Source: Bin55 sp965203735
Lineage (GTDB): Bacteria > Pseudomonadota > Gammaproteobacteria > Pseudomonadales > Azotimanducaceae
Length of the DNA stretch: 64,000 bases
Direction: 5' to 3'
NCBI GenBank assembly: GCA_965203735.1
Contig: OZ241909.1
Span: 2,666,001-2,730,000, forward strand
In this document: positions 43,102-51,376 of the stretch, in pieces
How positions within the stretch are numbered: the stretch's first letter is position 1
How the letters are laid out: each line of letters opens with the position of its first letter
Position numbers and translations under genes: made by a program
The notes under the pieces: generated by a model
What the model was told of the DNA's origin: nothing
The model's input: only the letters and a program-made list of their open reading frames with translations
The model's database searches: none

Positions 43102-43938
43102 CTAACGTCTTCGGACTACATAGAGAATGTTGTCTCCGAGATCAATAGCACCGGGAAGCCTCGACCATGCGAGTTCTCTCTCAACTACGAGATTCCAAAG
43201 GTCTTTGTCAGCCTTGACAGCGTTTAGCTCTTCTTCTCCGGCCATACCTAACAGACCTGCAGCGCGTTTTTCGACAATTTCTACTGAGTCCAAAGGCAGC
43301 AGTGCATCGACGTCGGCGCACGTCATCATGTGACAAAAGTGCTCAGTTTCTGGACTGTGCTCCTGGTCTTGAAGACCCGTTTCAAATAACCACCGTGTGT
43401 TTGCCATTCCACGAGTTCTCTTGAGTGCTGGTAGATATCGCATTAAACGAACTACTGAATTGATCAGCGACATGACACCCAGTATTACGATTCCTCCAGA
43501 CTTCAAGGTACGTAGCATCTGGTGCACTCCTACGGATTCCTGGTCCATTAGATAACTCAATGGACCACCTATACAAACAACTGCATCAAAAGACTCCGGA
43601 TGGAGTGCGCCTAAGTCCACAAGGTCTAGTTCTATATATTCGTCCACACGATCCAGCACACCCACTTCACGCATGTTTGCTCGATTTGCATCGAGTTGTA
43701 CTTTGGAGATATCTCCTACGACCAATCGATTACACATGTGGACGAGTTCTTTAGTGAAGATGCCCGCACCTGCGCCAATTTCCAACACATCCATACCCGG
43801 TTTGATGTAGGTACGCAAGACGTCCATGTGCACGAGAAAACTCAACTCACCATGGCGTGTACGAGTCAGTCGGGTCCATTCGTTCTCAACTAGATTGTCA
43901 TAATGGGCTCGTGGAAATTTTGGGTCGTATGCGGCCAT
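43102..43938 (-). CDS. Class I SAM-dependent methyltransferase
   Basis: 278 aa. SAM motif I is MDVLEIGAGAGIFTKEL (about residues 49-65), then VVGDIS as the acidic post-motif, DAVVCIGGPLSYL and LKSGGIVILGVMS. AGGGG lies nine bases before the ATG. The first 40 residues (YDNLVENEWTRLTRTRHGELSFLVHMDVL) are typical of small-molecule or tRNA-unrelated methyltransferases annotated only as class I. It sits between two HEPT/MNT pairs on the same strand with 166 and 251 bp of spacing, so it is probably its own unit. The substrate cannot be told. Confidence 0.82.
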   Translation of the reverse strand: MAAYDPKFPRAHYDNLVENEWTRLTRTRHGELSFLVHMDVLRTYIKPGMDVLEIGAGAGIFTKELVHMCNRLVVGDISKVQLDANRANMREVGVLDRVDEYIELDLVDLGALHPESFDAVVCIGGPLSYLMDQESVGVHQMLRTLKSGGIVILGVMSLINSVVRLMRYLPALKRTRGMANTRWLFETGLQDQEHSPETEHFCHMMTCADVDALLPLDSVEIVEKRAAGLLGMAGEEELNAVKADKDLWNLVVERELAWSRLPGAIDLGDNILYVVRRR

Positions 43939-44104
43939 TCTGGGCGCCCCTATAGTTTTCTTCGAAGAGTCTGTACCCAGCGTTGAGCACTACAACTGGC
44001 AAAGAAAACCGTTAGATACTTTGACAACCAAGAAAGTTTCCTCAAAAAGCCAGAAGTGAGTCCAACTTGGCCCGAAAGGAATGGCGGGTCGCTACAAGAT
44101 GACG

Positions 44105-44434
44105 CTAGGCTAGTTTTGTTGGGCTTTGTACAACCACACCCTTTTGCCGGATACTAGTACGTAGGCTCTCATCCACGAGTCGCCACTCAATAAGATCAAC
44201 TTTGAACGGCAAGTCGGAATCCCCAAGATCCTCAGACAGTGCAGCCAGGACTTCTTGCGGTAAGGGTTCGCTACCGAGAAAGACAAGATCCAAATCGGAA
44301 TATTCTTTCGCTGTCCACGTAGCACGTGACCCAAAAGCAAGCACACTTCGATCTGGCACATGCGCCTGCAATATGTCCCGAACAATGATCCAATGATCGG
44401 ATCGAAGGTCGATCAATGGCATAACTTCACTCAT
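44105..44434 (-). CDS. MNT-domain nucleotidyltransferase antitoxin (pair 2)
   Basis: 109 aa. The motif reads LAFGSRATWTAKEYSDLDLVFLG, with SDLD as the catalytic Asp pair and KVDLIEW for the third acidic residue. It is a divergent homologue of pair 1. It overlaps its HEPT partner by 4 bp (ATGA). Confidence 0.85.
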   Translation of the reverse strand: MSEVMPLIDLRSDHWIIVRDILQAHVPDRSVLAFGSRATWTAKEYSDLDLVFLGSEPLPQEVLAALSEDLGDSDLPFKVDLIEWRLVDESLRTSIRQKGVVVQSPTKLA

Positions 44435-44886
44435 TCCAGACGTTCTCGTAGTTTGTCGTGCAAGTGGACTGCCTCTTCGACGAATCTTGGTATGCCCTCT
44501 ACAACTTCAATAGCACTTTTTTCACTATAGGCATGACTAGTCCGCGCCCTCATGTCTCGAAAATTGCGCCAGTCGGACCACTCGCCCAAAAGCAAATTCT
44601 GTTCGTTAGCGGTTCGAATTATGTCCTGAAAGAGCATCTCGTCAATTTCGCTTGGATTGGGAGACGCATACTCAAGATAGCGCTTTAGGATTTTGTGTCC
44701 CAATTCGTAAGTGAACTCAAAACGCTGTATCAATCCGTCTCGAATCTGTTCGTCGCTCTCGTTTTCGTAGTAACGTGCCAATCCCTCTTCCAGACGATCT
44801 ATAGCTCGCCTAAAGAATGAGATATCTGGTTTATCTTTGGACATCGGCTCTATTGCTCCAAAATCCGAGTTTGCATAAGTCGACAC
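44431..44886 (-). CDS. HEPT-domain toxin (pair 2)
   Basis: 151 aa from the ATG at 44886; a second ATG at residue 15 (MSKDKPDISFF) fits known homologues better. Helical HEPT fold (FEFTYELGHKILKRYLEYA, EWSDWRNFRDMRARTSHAY) with the RX4-6H motif as RARTSHAY. Same two-gene arrangement as pair 1, so the two modules were probably acquired or duplicated separately; protein identity between the pairs is low. Confidence 0.83.
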   Translation of the reverse strand: MSTYANSDFGAIEPMSKDKPDISFFRRAIDRLEEGLARYYENESDEQIRDGLIQRFEFTYELGHKILKRYLEYASPNPSEIDEMLFQDIIRTANEQNLLLGEWSDWRNFRDMRARTSHAYSEKSAIEVVEGIPRFVEEAVHLHDKLRERLE

Positions 44887-45002
44887 AATGACCGCATTCC
44901 CTTAACTCTTCCATCAATACAAGTCAAAGCCGACATGGGAGGAAGTTTTCGAAGTCACCGACATTGGCCACAGATGACATGCAAAACTATCAGATTACTG
45001 AA

Positions 45003-47393
45003 CTACTTGCGTCTCCAACGGTTCAAAAGGAGCGAATTCAGCACAACGCTAACGCTGGAAAAGGCCATTGCCGCTCCTGCAATTGCCGGATTGAGATAGC
45101 CGAGACACGCCAAAGGAATCATTGTCACGTTGTAGATGAATGCCCAGAAAAGGTTTTGATGGATCTTGTTGAACGTCCTTCGACTGACATCCAATGTAGC
45201 GGACACCAGCGAAGGATCCGGGTGGTCTAGTGTAACCTGCGCGACTTCCATTGCCACTTCAGTTCCTGTACTCATAGCAATGCTCAAGTCTGCTTCCGCC
45301 AGCGCTGGAGCGTCATTGATTCCATCGCCAACCATGGCAATGCGAGAACCCGGTTGTTTCATGTTCTTCACGTGATCTACCTTTGAATCGGGAGTACACT
45401 CGGCCCAGTAGGAATCTACTCCAAGATAACTCGCTAAAGGCTCAGTTGCTTTGTTCGAATCACCGGAGAGGATGTGTACTTCGACTCCCAAAGTCTTGAG
45501 TCTGGTAACCGCGTCGCCTGACTGAGGCCGGAGTCGATCTTCGAAAGACGCAACTCCCACAAGTTCCCCATCGTTCGCGAGCCAAACGAAGTTTTCTGAC
45601 TCCTCATCTTGAGAACTTAGGGAAATCTCAAACTTGTGCATCAGGCTCTTGTTGCCGGCTAAGAATGTAGCTCCGTCGACTACTCCCTCGACGCCTTCTC
45701 CAACATGTGCACGAAACTCGGTCAATAAACCCAATTCGACATCTCTACTCTCAGCGAGATCGAGAAACGCGCCAGCGATGGGATGCTCGCTTCCAGTCTG
45801 CACAGTAGCTACTCGCCGCAACAGTTGATCACTGTCCTGAATGTGAGGGTTTTCGACAACTTCAATGCTCGTGATTTGCGGCTTCCCTTCCGTGAGAGTT
45901 CCCGTTTTGTCGAAAATGACATGCTTTATTCGATAGCCGGTTTCCAAGGCTTCGATGTCGCGAAAGAGTATCCCTGCTCGAGCCGCAACACCAGTTCCAA
46001 CCATAACTGCAGTCGGAGTGGCGAGTCCTAGTGCACATGGACATGCGATCACAAGAACAGAGACTGCATTTATCAATGCGATTTCAAAGCCCGAACCCAA
46101 GATCATCCAAACACCGAAAGTAAGGATTGCAATGGCAACGACTATCGGTACAAATATCCCGCAGACTCTGTCCACAGCTCGTTGAATACTCGCCTTCCCA
46201 AGTTGAGCCTGCTCTACAAGACGCGCAATCTTGTTGAGTGTCGAGTCCTCACCGCGGCTCGTCACTTCGATGTCAAGCATGCCGTCTAAATTAGTAGTGC
46301 CTTCAAGTACGCGAGACCCCTTCTTCAACACTACCGGATTGCTTTCTCCAGTGACTAGGGACTCGTCGATGCTTGCGGTTCCACTTTGGATGCGCCCGTC
46401 CGCCGGAATGTGATCACCTGGAAGACACCTCACAATGTCTCCAACAACTACTTGGTTAATTGATCGTTCGGCAAAGTCTCCCGAGTTCAGAAGTACACGG
46501 GCCGTCCTTGGACGTAATGAGTTCATGACTTCGAGCCACTCGGAGGTGCGCTTCTTCGCTCTCGCTTCGAAGTACTTTCCCCACATGACCAATGAAATGA
46601 TTACCGCACTCGCTTCGAAGTAGAGCTCTCCTTCAGCTAACTCGCCGAGTGAAATCATCAAATACCAACTGTAGAGATACGCAGCTGTCGTACCCAACGC
46701 TACGAGTACTTCCATGTTGGTTCCGCCAGAGCGCAACGCATTGAAAGCAGCTTTATAGAACCGCCACCCGAACCAGAGCTGAACCGGTGTGGCCAACACG
46801 ACCTCGACTGAGGGCATCAGATGGATGCGTTCCCATCCCAAAAATTGGGCAATCATTTGCAGTACTAGGGGCAAGGTAAGCAGTGATGCGTAAGTAGCGT
46901 CCCGACGAGCCTCGGCAAATTTCTTGTTCCATTCGAATTCGGGGGTTTCGTCCGTATCGTCTTCCTTCAGCTCATATCCAGCGGTTGCGGCGGTGGCAAT
47001 CAAGATGGATGCATTTGTCACGCGATCAACGATCGACACGTCGATCTGATCTCGGCTTTGATCCACAGAGACTTCGAGGACCCCGGGGACGCTCAGAAGA
47101 TTGGAGCGAATCCTGTCGGTCCAATCATTCGAGGCGATTCCAGTAACCTTGAATTTAACAAGCTCGGTCCGGACTTCGAAACCCGTGTCTCGAACCACGC
47201 CGAATACGTCCTCGAAAGAGATGGCTCGGGGATCAATGTGAACCGAAGCACGCTCCAACGGTAGATTGACCGAAGCATCCTCAATACCGGGAGTTGTCGT
47301 TAAAGCACGTTCCAATCGTGCAACGCAACCGCTGCACGTCATGCCGTCGACGCCAAGCTCTAGACGGTCGGCGGCTATTGCAGCTGTAGTCAC
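45003..47393 (-). CDS. copA: Copper-exporting P-type ATPase
   Basis: 796 aa. First HMA domain with GMTCSGC (Cys20, Cys23). A second HMA-like domain (about 80-145) lacks CXXC and reads GIASNDW instead. Transport motif CPC in ACPCALGLATPTA, phosphorylation site DKTGTLTEG, TGES in the actuator, and GDGINDAPAL. The protein pumps Cu(I) out of the cytosol. It follows an oxidase subunit III gene by 1 bp on the same strand, unusual for CopA, and suggests copper supply to a haem-copper oxidase or protection during its assembly. No CueR-type regulator or copper chaperone gene is next to it. Confidence 0.93.
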   Translation of the reverse strand: MTTAAIAADRLELGVDGMTCSGCVARLERALTTTPGIEDASVNLPLERASVHIDPRAISFEDVFGVVRDTGFEVRTELVKFKVTGIASNDWTDRIRSNLLSVPGVLEVSVDQSRDQIDVSIVDRVTNASILIATAATAGYELKEDDTDETPEFEWNKKFAEARRDATYASLLTLPLVLQMIAQFLGWERIHLMPSVEVVLATPVQLWFGWRFYKAAFNALRSGGTNMEVLVALGTTAAYLYSWYLMISLGELAEGELYFEASAVIISLVMWGKYFEARAKKRTSEWLEVMNSLRPRTARVLLNSGDFAERSINQVVVGDIVRCLPGDHIPADGRIQSGTASIDESLVTGESNPVVLKKGSRVLEGTTNLDGMLDIEVTSRGEDSTLNKIARLVEQAQLGKASIQRAVDRVCGIFVPIVVAIAILTFGVWMILGSGFEIALINAVSVLVIACPCALGLATPTAVMVGTGVAARAGILFRDIEALETGYRIKHVIFDKTGTLTEGKPQITSIEVVENPHIQDSDQLLRRVATVQTGSEHPIAGAFLDLAESRDVELGLLTEFRAHVGEGVEGVVDGATFLAGNKSLMHKFEISLSSQDEESENFVWLANDGELVGVASFEDRLRPQSGDAVTRLKTLGVEVHILSGDSNKATEPLASYLGVDSYWAECTPDSKVDHVKNMKQPGSRIAMVGDGINDAPALAEADLSIAMSTGTEVAMEVAQVTLDHPDPSLVSATLDVSRRTFNKIHQNLFWAFIYNVTMIPLACLGYLNPAIAGAAMAFSSVSVVLNSLLLNRWRRK

Positions 47394-47394
47394 T

Positions 47395-48093
47395 TTAGGT
47401 TGTCACGAACAACGCGACCATTGCCACCCATATGAAGAGTAGGAAGTGCCAGTAGATTGCACACAGACCAACGCTCATACGAATCTTGGAAATCTCGGTC
47501 TTGTCGGATTGACGCATGTGTCGCATCGCCCTCCACCACGCAACAAGTCCCCCTAGGAGATGAACAGCATGCGCACCTGTCAGAAGATAGAAAAATGCAT
47601 TTGCGGGGTTGTTCTTGGCTCCATAGTTCAAGGCGAGAAGTTGCTGCCAAGCGATCGACTGTAGGACGATGAACACGACTGTACCGACTCCCGCAAGCAG
47701 GAAAAAACTCCGAGTGCGCGGGAGATTCGTCGAGTTGACTGCACCCCGGGCAATTTCGAAGGCGAAGCTGACCCCTACAAGTACTAAGCTATTTACCCAA
47801 ATCAGACCGGGTTCGGGCATCGGAACCCAATCAACCGCCATGACCTTCCGCATGTGAGTGGCGGCAAACAATAGAAAGAAGACACTTCCTACGACACACA
47901 AGAACACAATCAGAGCCACTCTGCGGTTGTGGGTGCCCACCGAGCCCGTATGCAACCGCACAATGCGATCATCCGTCGGTAGCCAAGGTTTTTCTGTGAT
48001 GCGACTGAATATTCCCACGATGTGGAACTGTAGAAGTGCGCCTATTAATTCGTAATTGTAACGTTTGACTCTAACATCGAGCAATCGTTGCAA
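47395..48093 (-). CDS. Haem-copper oxidase subunit III-like protein (orphan)
   Basis: Up to 232 aa; a GTG at 48018 (VGIFSRITEKPWLP) gives about 207 aa and looks like the real start. Five hydrophobic segments with the subunit III signatures FLLFAATHMRKV, FAFEIARGAV, FFYLLTGAHAVHLLGGLVAWW and CAIYWHFLLFIWVAMVALF. Oxidase subunits I and II are not here. The gene pairs with copA downstream. A NorE-like or oxidase-assembly partner is possible. The divergent gene is the PspB-like protein. Confidence 0.85.
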   Translation of the reverse strand: MQRLLDVRVKRYNYELIGALLQFHIVGIFSRITEKPWLPTDDRIVRLHTGSVGTHNRRVALIVFLCVVGSVFFLLFAATHMRKVMAVDWVPMPEPGLIWVNSLVLVGVSFAFEIARGAVNSTNLPRTRSFFLLAGVGTVVFIVLQSIAWQQLLALNYGAKNNPANAFFYLLTGAHAVHLLGGLVAWWRAMRHMRQSDKTEISKIRMSVGLCAIYWHFLLFIWVAMVALFVTT

Positions 48094-48154
48094 TTTGCCT
48101 CAATTGGTGATCGATATGCAAGATTGACATGTACCAAAGACCAGATTTCGCTAT

Positions 48155-48168
48155 ATGCCATATACTGA
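48155..48168 (+). promoter_or_regulatory. 14-bp element ATGCCATATACTGA, copy 1
   Basis: It holds TATACT, a good -10 hexamer, 43 bases from the ATG used for the PspB-like protein. The same 14 bases occur 43 bases before the start of the second PspB-like gene (53430). No clear -35 is seen for copy 1. Probable shared promoter or operator. Confidence 0.55.
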
Positions 48169-48197
48169 CTTCATCCAAGCAAATCAATGTGAACAGT

Positions 48198-48428
48198 ATG
48201 GGACTTTGGGAAATGGTCGTTTGCGTCGTGTTTATCGGTGTTGCCGGCGGTCTGGTGGGAAACTATCTCAAGCATCGACGGCGTGTGACGACCAAGAGTG
48301 TTCTAAAACGTATTGAAGCATTAGAGAATCGAATGGCAGACAATTCGATCGAGAGTCGGCTGCAAGCTTTGGAGACCATTGTCACCGACAATAAGAACAC
48401 ACTGAAAGAAGAAATCGAAGCACTCTAG
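48198..48428 (+). CDS. PspB-like small membrane protein, copy 1
   Basis: 76 aa. One transmembrane helix (MGLWEMVVCVVFIGVAGGLVG) is followed by a basic turn and an amphipathic coiled coil containing VLKRIEALENRMADNSIESRLQALETIVTD. This plan resembles PspB of the phage-shock envelope stress system, where the cytosolic coil ends RIQALESILDAE. The start was set at 48198 because the second copy then aligns at the same distance from a shared upstream element; there is no strong ribosome site. The next gene is a PhyH-type dioxygenase 122 bp on. No pspA, pspC or pspF gene is nearby, so phage-shock function is uncertain. Confidence 0.72.
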   Translation: MGLWEMVVCVVFIGVAGGLVGNYLKHRRRVTTKSVLKRIEALENRMADNSIESRLQALETIVTDNKNTLKEEIEAL

Positions 48429-48550
48429 CCGCTTACCCTGAAGAATTGAGCCTTGCACAAGACTTGAAGGTACTGATCAGGCACATTTCAGCTCGTTCTT
48501 GGTGAACCCATCACTAGAATTGACGCGTCACATCTGTAAGGTGCGAGGCC

Positions 48551-49348
48551 ATGGCTTCTCAGATTGAGAGAATTGGACAGCAAGTCGAAGAAAGAGGATA
48601 TGCCGTCGTTCCCGATTTTCTTGACACAGGTAGGTTGCGCCAATTGCGTAGCGATCTTGAGCCGATTTTTAGTGCAATCGGCAGTCGAGAGTCCGAGAAA
48701 TTTGGGCGACAAACGATCCACACTCACAATCTCTTGGCCAAGACAAGGGCCGTAGATGAACTCCTCTTGGATCCCCTCCTTCTCGGTCTAATTGAAGGGA
48801 TTCTTGGACCAGATTTCCAGGTTTCTGGTGTTGCAGCTATGCGCCCTGCTCCAGGTGACCAGAGACAACACCTACATACCGACGACGGACACTATCCGAT
48901 TCCCCGTCCGCATCCTCCGTTAATTGTCAACACTCTCATCGCACTTGATCCCTTCACGGTCGAGAATGGCGCAACTGAGGTTGTTCCCGGAAGCCATCGA
49001 TTCACTGAAAGATTGGGTCAGGATACCGAGACTGTCGGTGTTGAAATGCCTGAAGGCGGTCTCTTGCTTTGGGACGGTGCGCTCTGGCATCGTGGTGGGG
49101 GAAACTCTACGCTTGACTCCTTTCGAAGGTCCATAAATGTGAATTTCAATTTGGCATGGCTCAAGCAACGCGAAAACCAGTTTGTGGGGGTTCCGCCTGA
49201 AGTTGTCGTTGCAATGCCTGAATCACTGCAAGCTTTGATTGGTTACAAGCTAACTAATTTCGGTTTGGGTTCAGTCGACTATCAAAATCCAATCGAGACA
49301 GTCAAGAAAAGATTGAGTGAACGAACCCGGCAAAGCGAGTTGGCGTAA
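48551..49348 (+). CDS. Phytanoyl-CoA dioxygenase family (PhyH) enzyme
   Basis: 265 aa Fe(II)/2-oxoglutarate dioxygenase. Metal ligands are in HLHTDDGHY (His109 and Asp111) and LWHRGGGN (His180). The downstream Arg near SFRRSINVN would bind 2-oxoglutarate. PGSHRF is a common PhyH block. ATG 48551 is a clear start. The last 32 bp overlap the start region of the next gene (49317), if that uses its first GTG. The natural substrate is unknown; PhyH relatives hydroxylate small lipids, alkaloids and amino acids. Confidence 0.88.
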   Translation: MASQIERIGQQVEERGYAVVPDFLDTGRLRQLRSDLEPIFSAIGSRESEKFGRQTIHTHNLLAKTRAVDELLLDPLLLGLIEGILGPDFQVSGVAAMRPAPGDQRQHLHTDDGHYPIPRPHPPLIVNTLIALDPFTVENGATEVVPGSHRFTERLGQDTETVGVEMPEGGLLLWDGALWHRGGGNSTLDSFRRSINVNFNLAWLKQRENQFVGVPPEVVVAMPESLQALIGYKLTNFGLGSVDYQNPIETVKKRLSERTRQSELA

Positions 49349-51191
49349 GCCGGTTGCAGTTGTTAGTGATGGTTTACTTGTGACGAGTTTTCGCAGACAA
49401 AGAATTCTGGTACGAATTGGGACTTACTTGCTCATATTCGCCGTAATTCTGGTTGCTTCTTTGGTTTCCGCAAGTGACACAGATTCACAGGATGAAGAGT
49501 CTCAAAACCGTCCTCATGTAATCAAGCAGGGTCTCGAAGGAATTGCGCAGCTTGACTCCAACTTCGCTCAAGAGCTGGCGTTGATGAGACTTGCTGATGT
49601 CTCCGACGTCACTGCGCTCCATACGCTGCTAGACCAATCCGAAGAACTCGCGTCGAGCAAATTTCGAGACACTGTCCAGTCCGTTGCCATTCGCAAACTC
49701 GCTACTTTCGAACCGAAGAATGCGCTTAAACGAGTAGAAGACTTGGATGAAGAAACACCAAGTACCCTGGTTAGCACCGTGTTTCAAGAGTGGTCGATCT
49801 TAGACCTGGAAGCAGCCATTCAGTACATATCCGCACTGGACCCGCCGCTCCAACGGGACGCATTGAATGGTATCTTGCATTCGCGTTCGGACTTGGATCC
49901 ACAGAGAGTTCAGGCAATTGCCCAGCAGTTCGAACTAGAGACAGTCGCCGATGACTTTGCATTCGATTCGATGGCGCGAAGACCTTTGGACAATCCCGAG
50001 GAAGCTTGGCGTAAGCTACTCGACAAACTACCCACCGAATCATTTCAAGACGACGATAGCCAGCTTGACTACGTTGCTCATGTAATCAAAGCGATTTGGG
50101 AAAAGGAAGGAAGAAAAGGACTACGCCGTTTAGACAAGTCACTTCATGATCATCCCAGGCGTGTTCGCTTAGTGCACTCATTTCTGGACCTAGTTGCCGA
50201 GAATGATCCTGATCTAGCGTTGGAACTGGCTATTGATCTAAACCGAAACAAAGAAGACCTGATGGCCAGCCAGAGAATACTCAGATGGGCTGGTGACGAT
50301 CCACAGGCAGCTCTACACGCGACGCTGACTACTCGGAACAAAGCTCTGCGCGAGGACTTTTCACGTGCCTACTCACTAGCATCTGCCCCCGATGAAGTCT
50401 CCCAAACCATCATTGATGAAATGGCGAATTATCCGTATTCAATCATGGCAAAGGTATTTTCTGGCCAGATGTATCAATTGATCTATAGTGATCCCGAAGT
50501 GGCAACCCAGTACCTACATCTCATCGACGATCATCGAGAAAAACTAAGGTTGGCGCAACTTCTGACAACTTCCTTGTCGCGCAAAGATGTTGGTACAGCA
50601 CTCACTTGGGTAAAGTCGGATCCTGAAATCGACGAGATACGCGATCAACTGCTGCCATTAGTAATGTGGGAGATGACCTATGTCGACCCTGATCAAGCGA
50701 TCCAGATTGCGCTAGAACAGTCGGCAGGTGAAACAGAAATTGGAGCTGAAGCAGCAGTCCTACAAGAGCTTGCAAAGTTTGATCTCGCCAGAGCAATCGA
50801 GTTCTTGCCTCGAATGCGAAATAGTAAAACTAAGTATTCCGCTGCAGGTACATTAGGTCGCCGTGCCATTGAAAACGGACAGTCTAGAGTTGTTAAGGAC
50901 ATTTCCGAACACTTGACAGAATCCCAACAGTCCAGGTTTTATGAATCGCTTCTTCCCTATTGGGCATCTGACGATCCCCATGGCTTGTGCGAGATTCTTA
51001 GTCAATTGCCTGGAGATGAAGTGAAAGTGTTTGCTGCAGAGTCTCTCTACGTAAACAATGAGAGAAGCGGGGGAGAACTGCTTGACGCAGGACAGAAGCG
51101 TACAGTTGAGTCGTACTTGACGCAAGACGCTCGTAACCGGTTGAGTGAGTTCACACGCAAAATTGAGAATCTTCGCTATGCCCTACCCTAA
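49317..51191 (+). CDS. Membrane-anchored helical-repeat protein, paralogue 1
   Basis: Up to 624 aa. A single hydrophobic segment (about residues 33-52, RIGTYLLIFAVILVASLVSA) anchors it, and the long remainder is predicted to be all-helical. Repeats of about 32-36 residues carry a W-x(2,3)-DP-x-A-L pattern (for example WEMTYVDPDQAIQIAL). Near the C-terminal third FLPRMRNSKTKYSAAGTLGRRAI matches paralogues 2 and 3. The GTG at 49317 overlaps the PhyH gene; an inner GTG at 49380 (VTSFRRQRIL) is another choice. No enzyme motif was seen. A scaffold or protein-binding periplasmic solenoid is inferred. Confidence 0.75.
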   Translation: MNEPGKASWRKPVAVVSDGLLVTSFRRQRILVRIGTYLLIFAVILVASLVSASDTDSQDEESQNRPHVIKQGLEGIAQLDSNFAQELALMRLADVSDVTALHTLLDQSEELASSKFRDTVQSVAIRKLATFEPKNALKRVEDLDEETPSTLVSTVFQEWSILDLEAAIQYISALDPPLQRDALNGILHSRSDLDPQRVQAIAQQFELETVADDFAFDSMARRPLDNPEEAWRKLLDKLPTESFQDDDSQLDYVAHVIKAIWEKEGRKGLRRLDKSLHDHPRRVRLVHSFLDLVAENDPDLALELAIDLNRNKEDLMASQRILRWAGDDPQAALHATLTTRNKALREDFSRAYSLASAPDEVSQTIIDEMANYPYSIMAKVFSGQMYQLIYSDPEVATQYLHLIDDHREKLRLAQLLTTSLSRKDVGTALTWVKSDPEIDEIRDQLLPLVMWEMTYVDPDQAIQIALEQSAGETEIGAEAAVLQELAKFDLARAIEFLPRMRNSKTKYSAAGTLGRRAIENGQSRVVKDISEHLTESQQSRFYESLLPYWASDDPHGLCEILSQLPGDEVKVFAAESLYVNNERSGGELLDAGQKRTVESYLTQDARNRLSEFTRKIENLRYALP

Positions 51192-51376
51192 GCTATAGGA
51201 GAACTATGTTGCTGTTTTCCCACTTCGACGCAAGCCTGTTTACCGCACTAATACAAGACTCCGAACAGGTTGCTAAAGCCATAAAGAGACTTCGGATGCT
51301 CCAAGCGATACCTGGATCCAATCCACATCTCCAGCGTTGCACGAATCGTCTTTGACTCGGAGCGTTTGTAGAGTCA

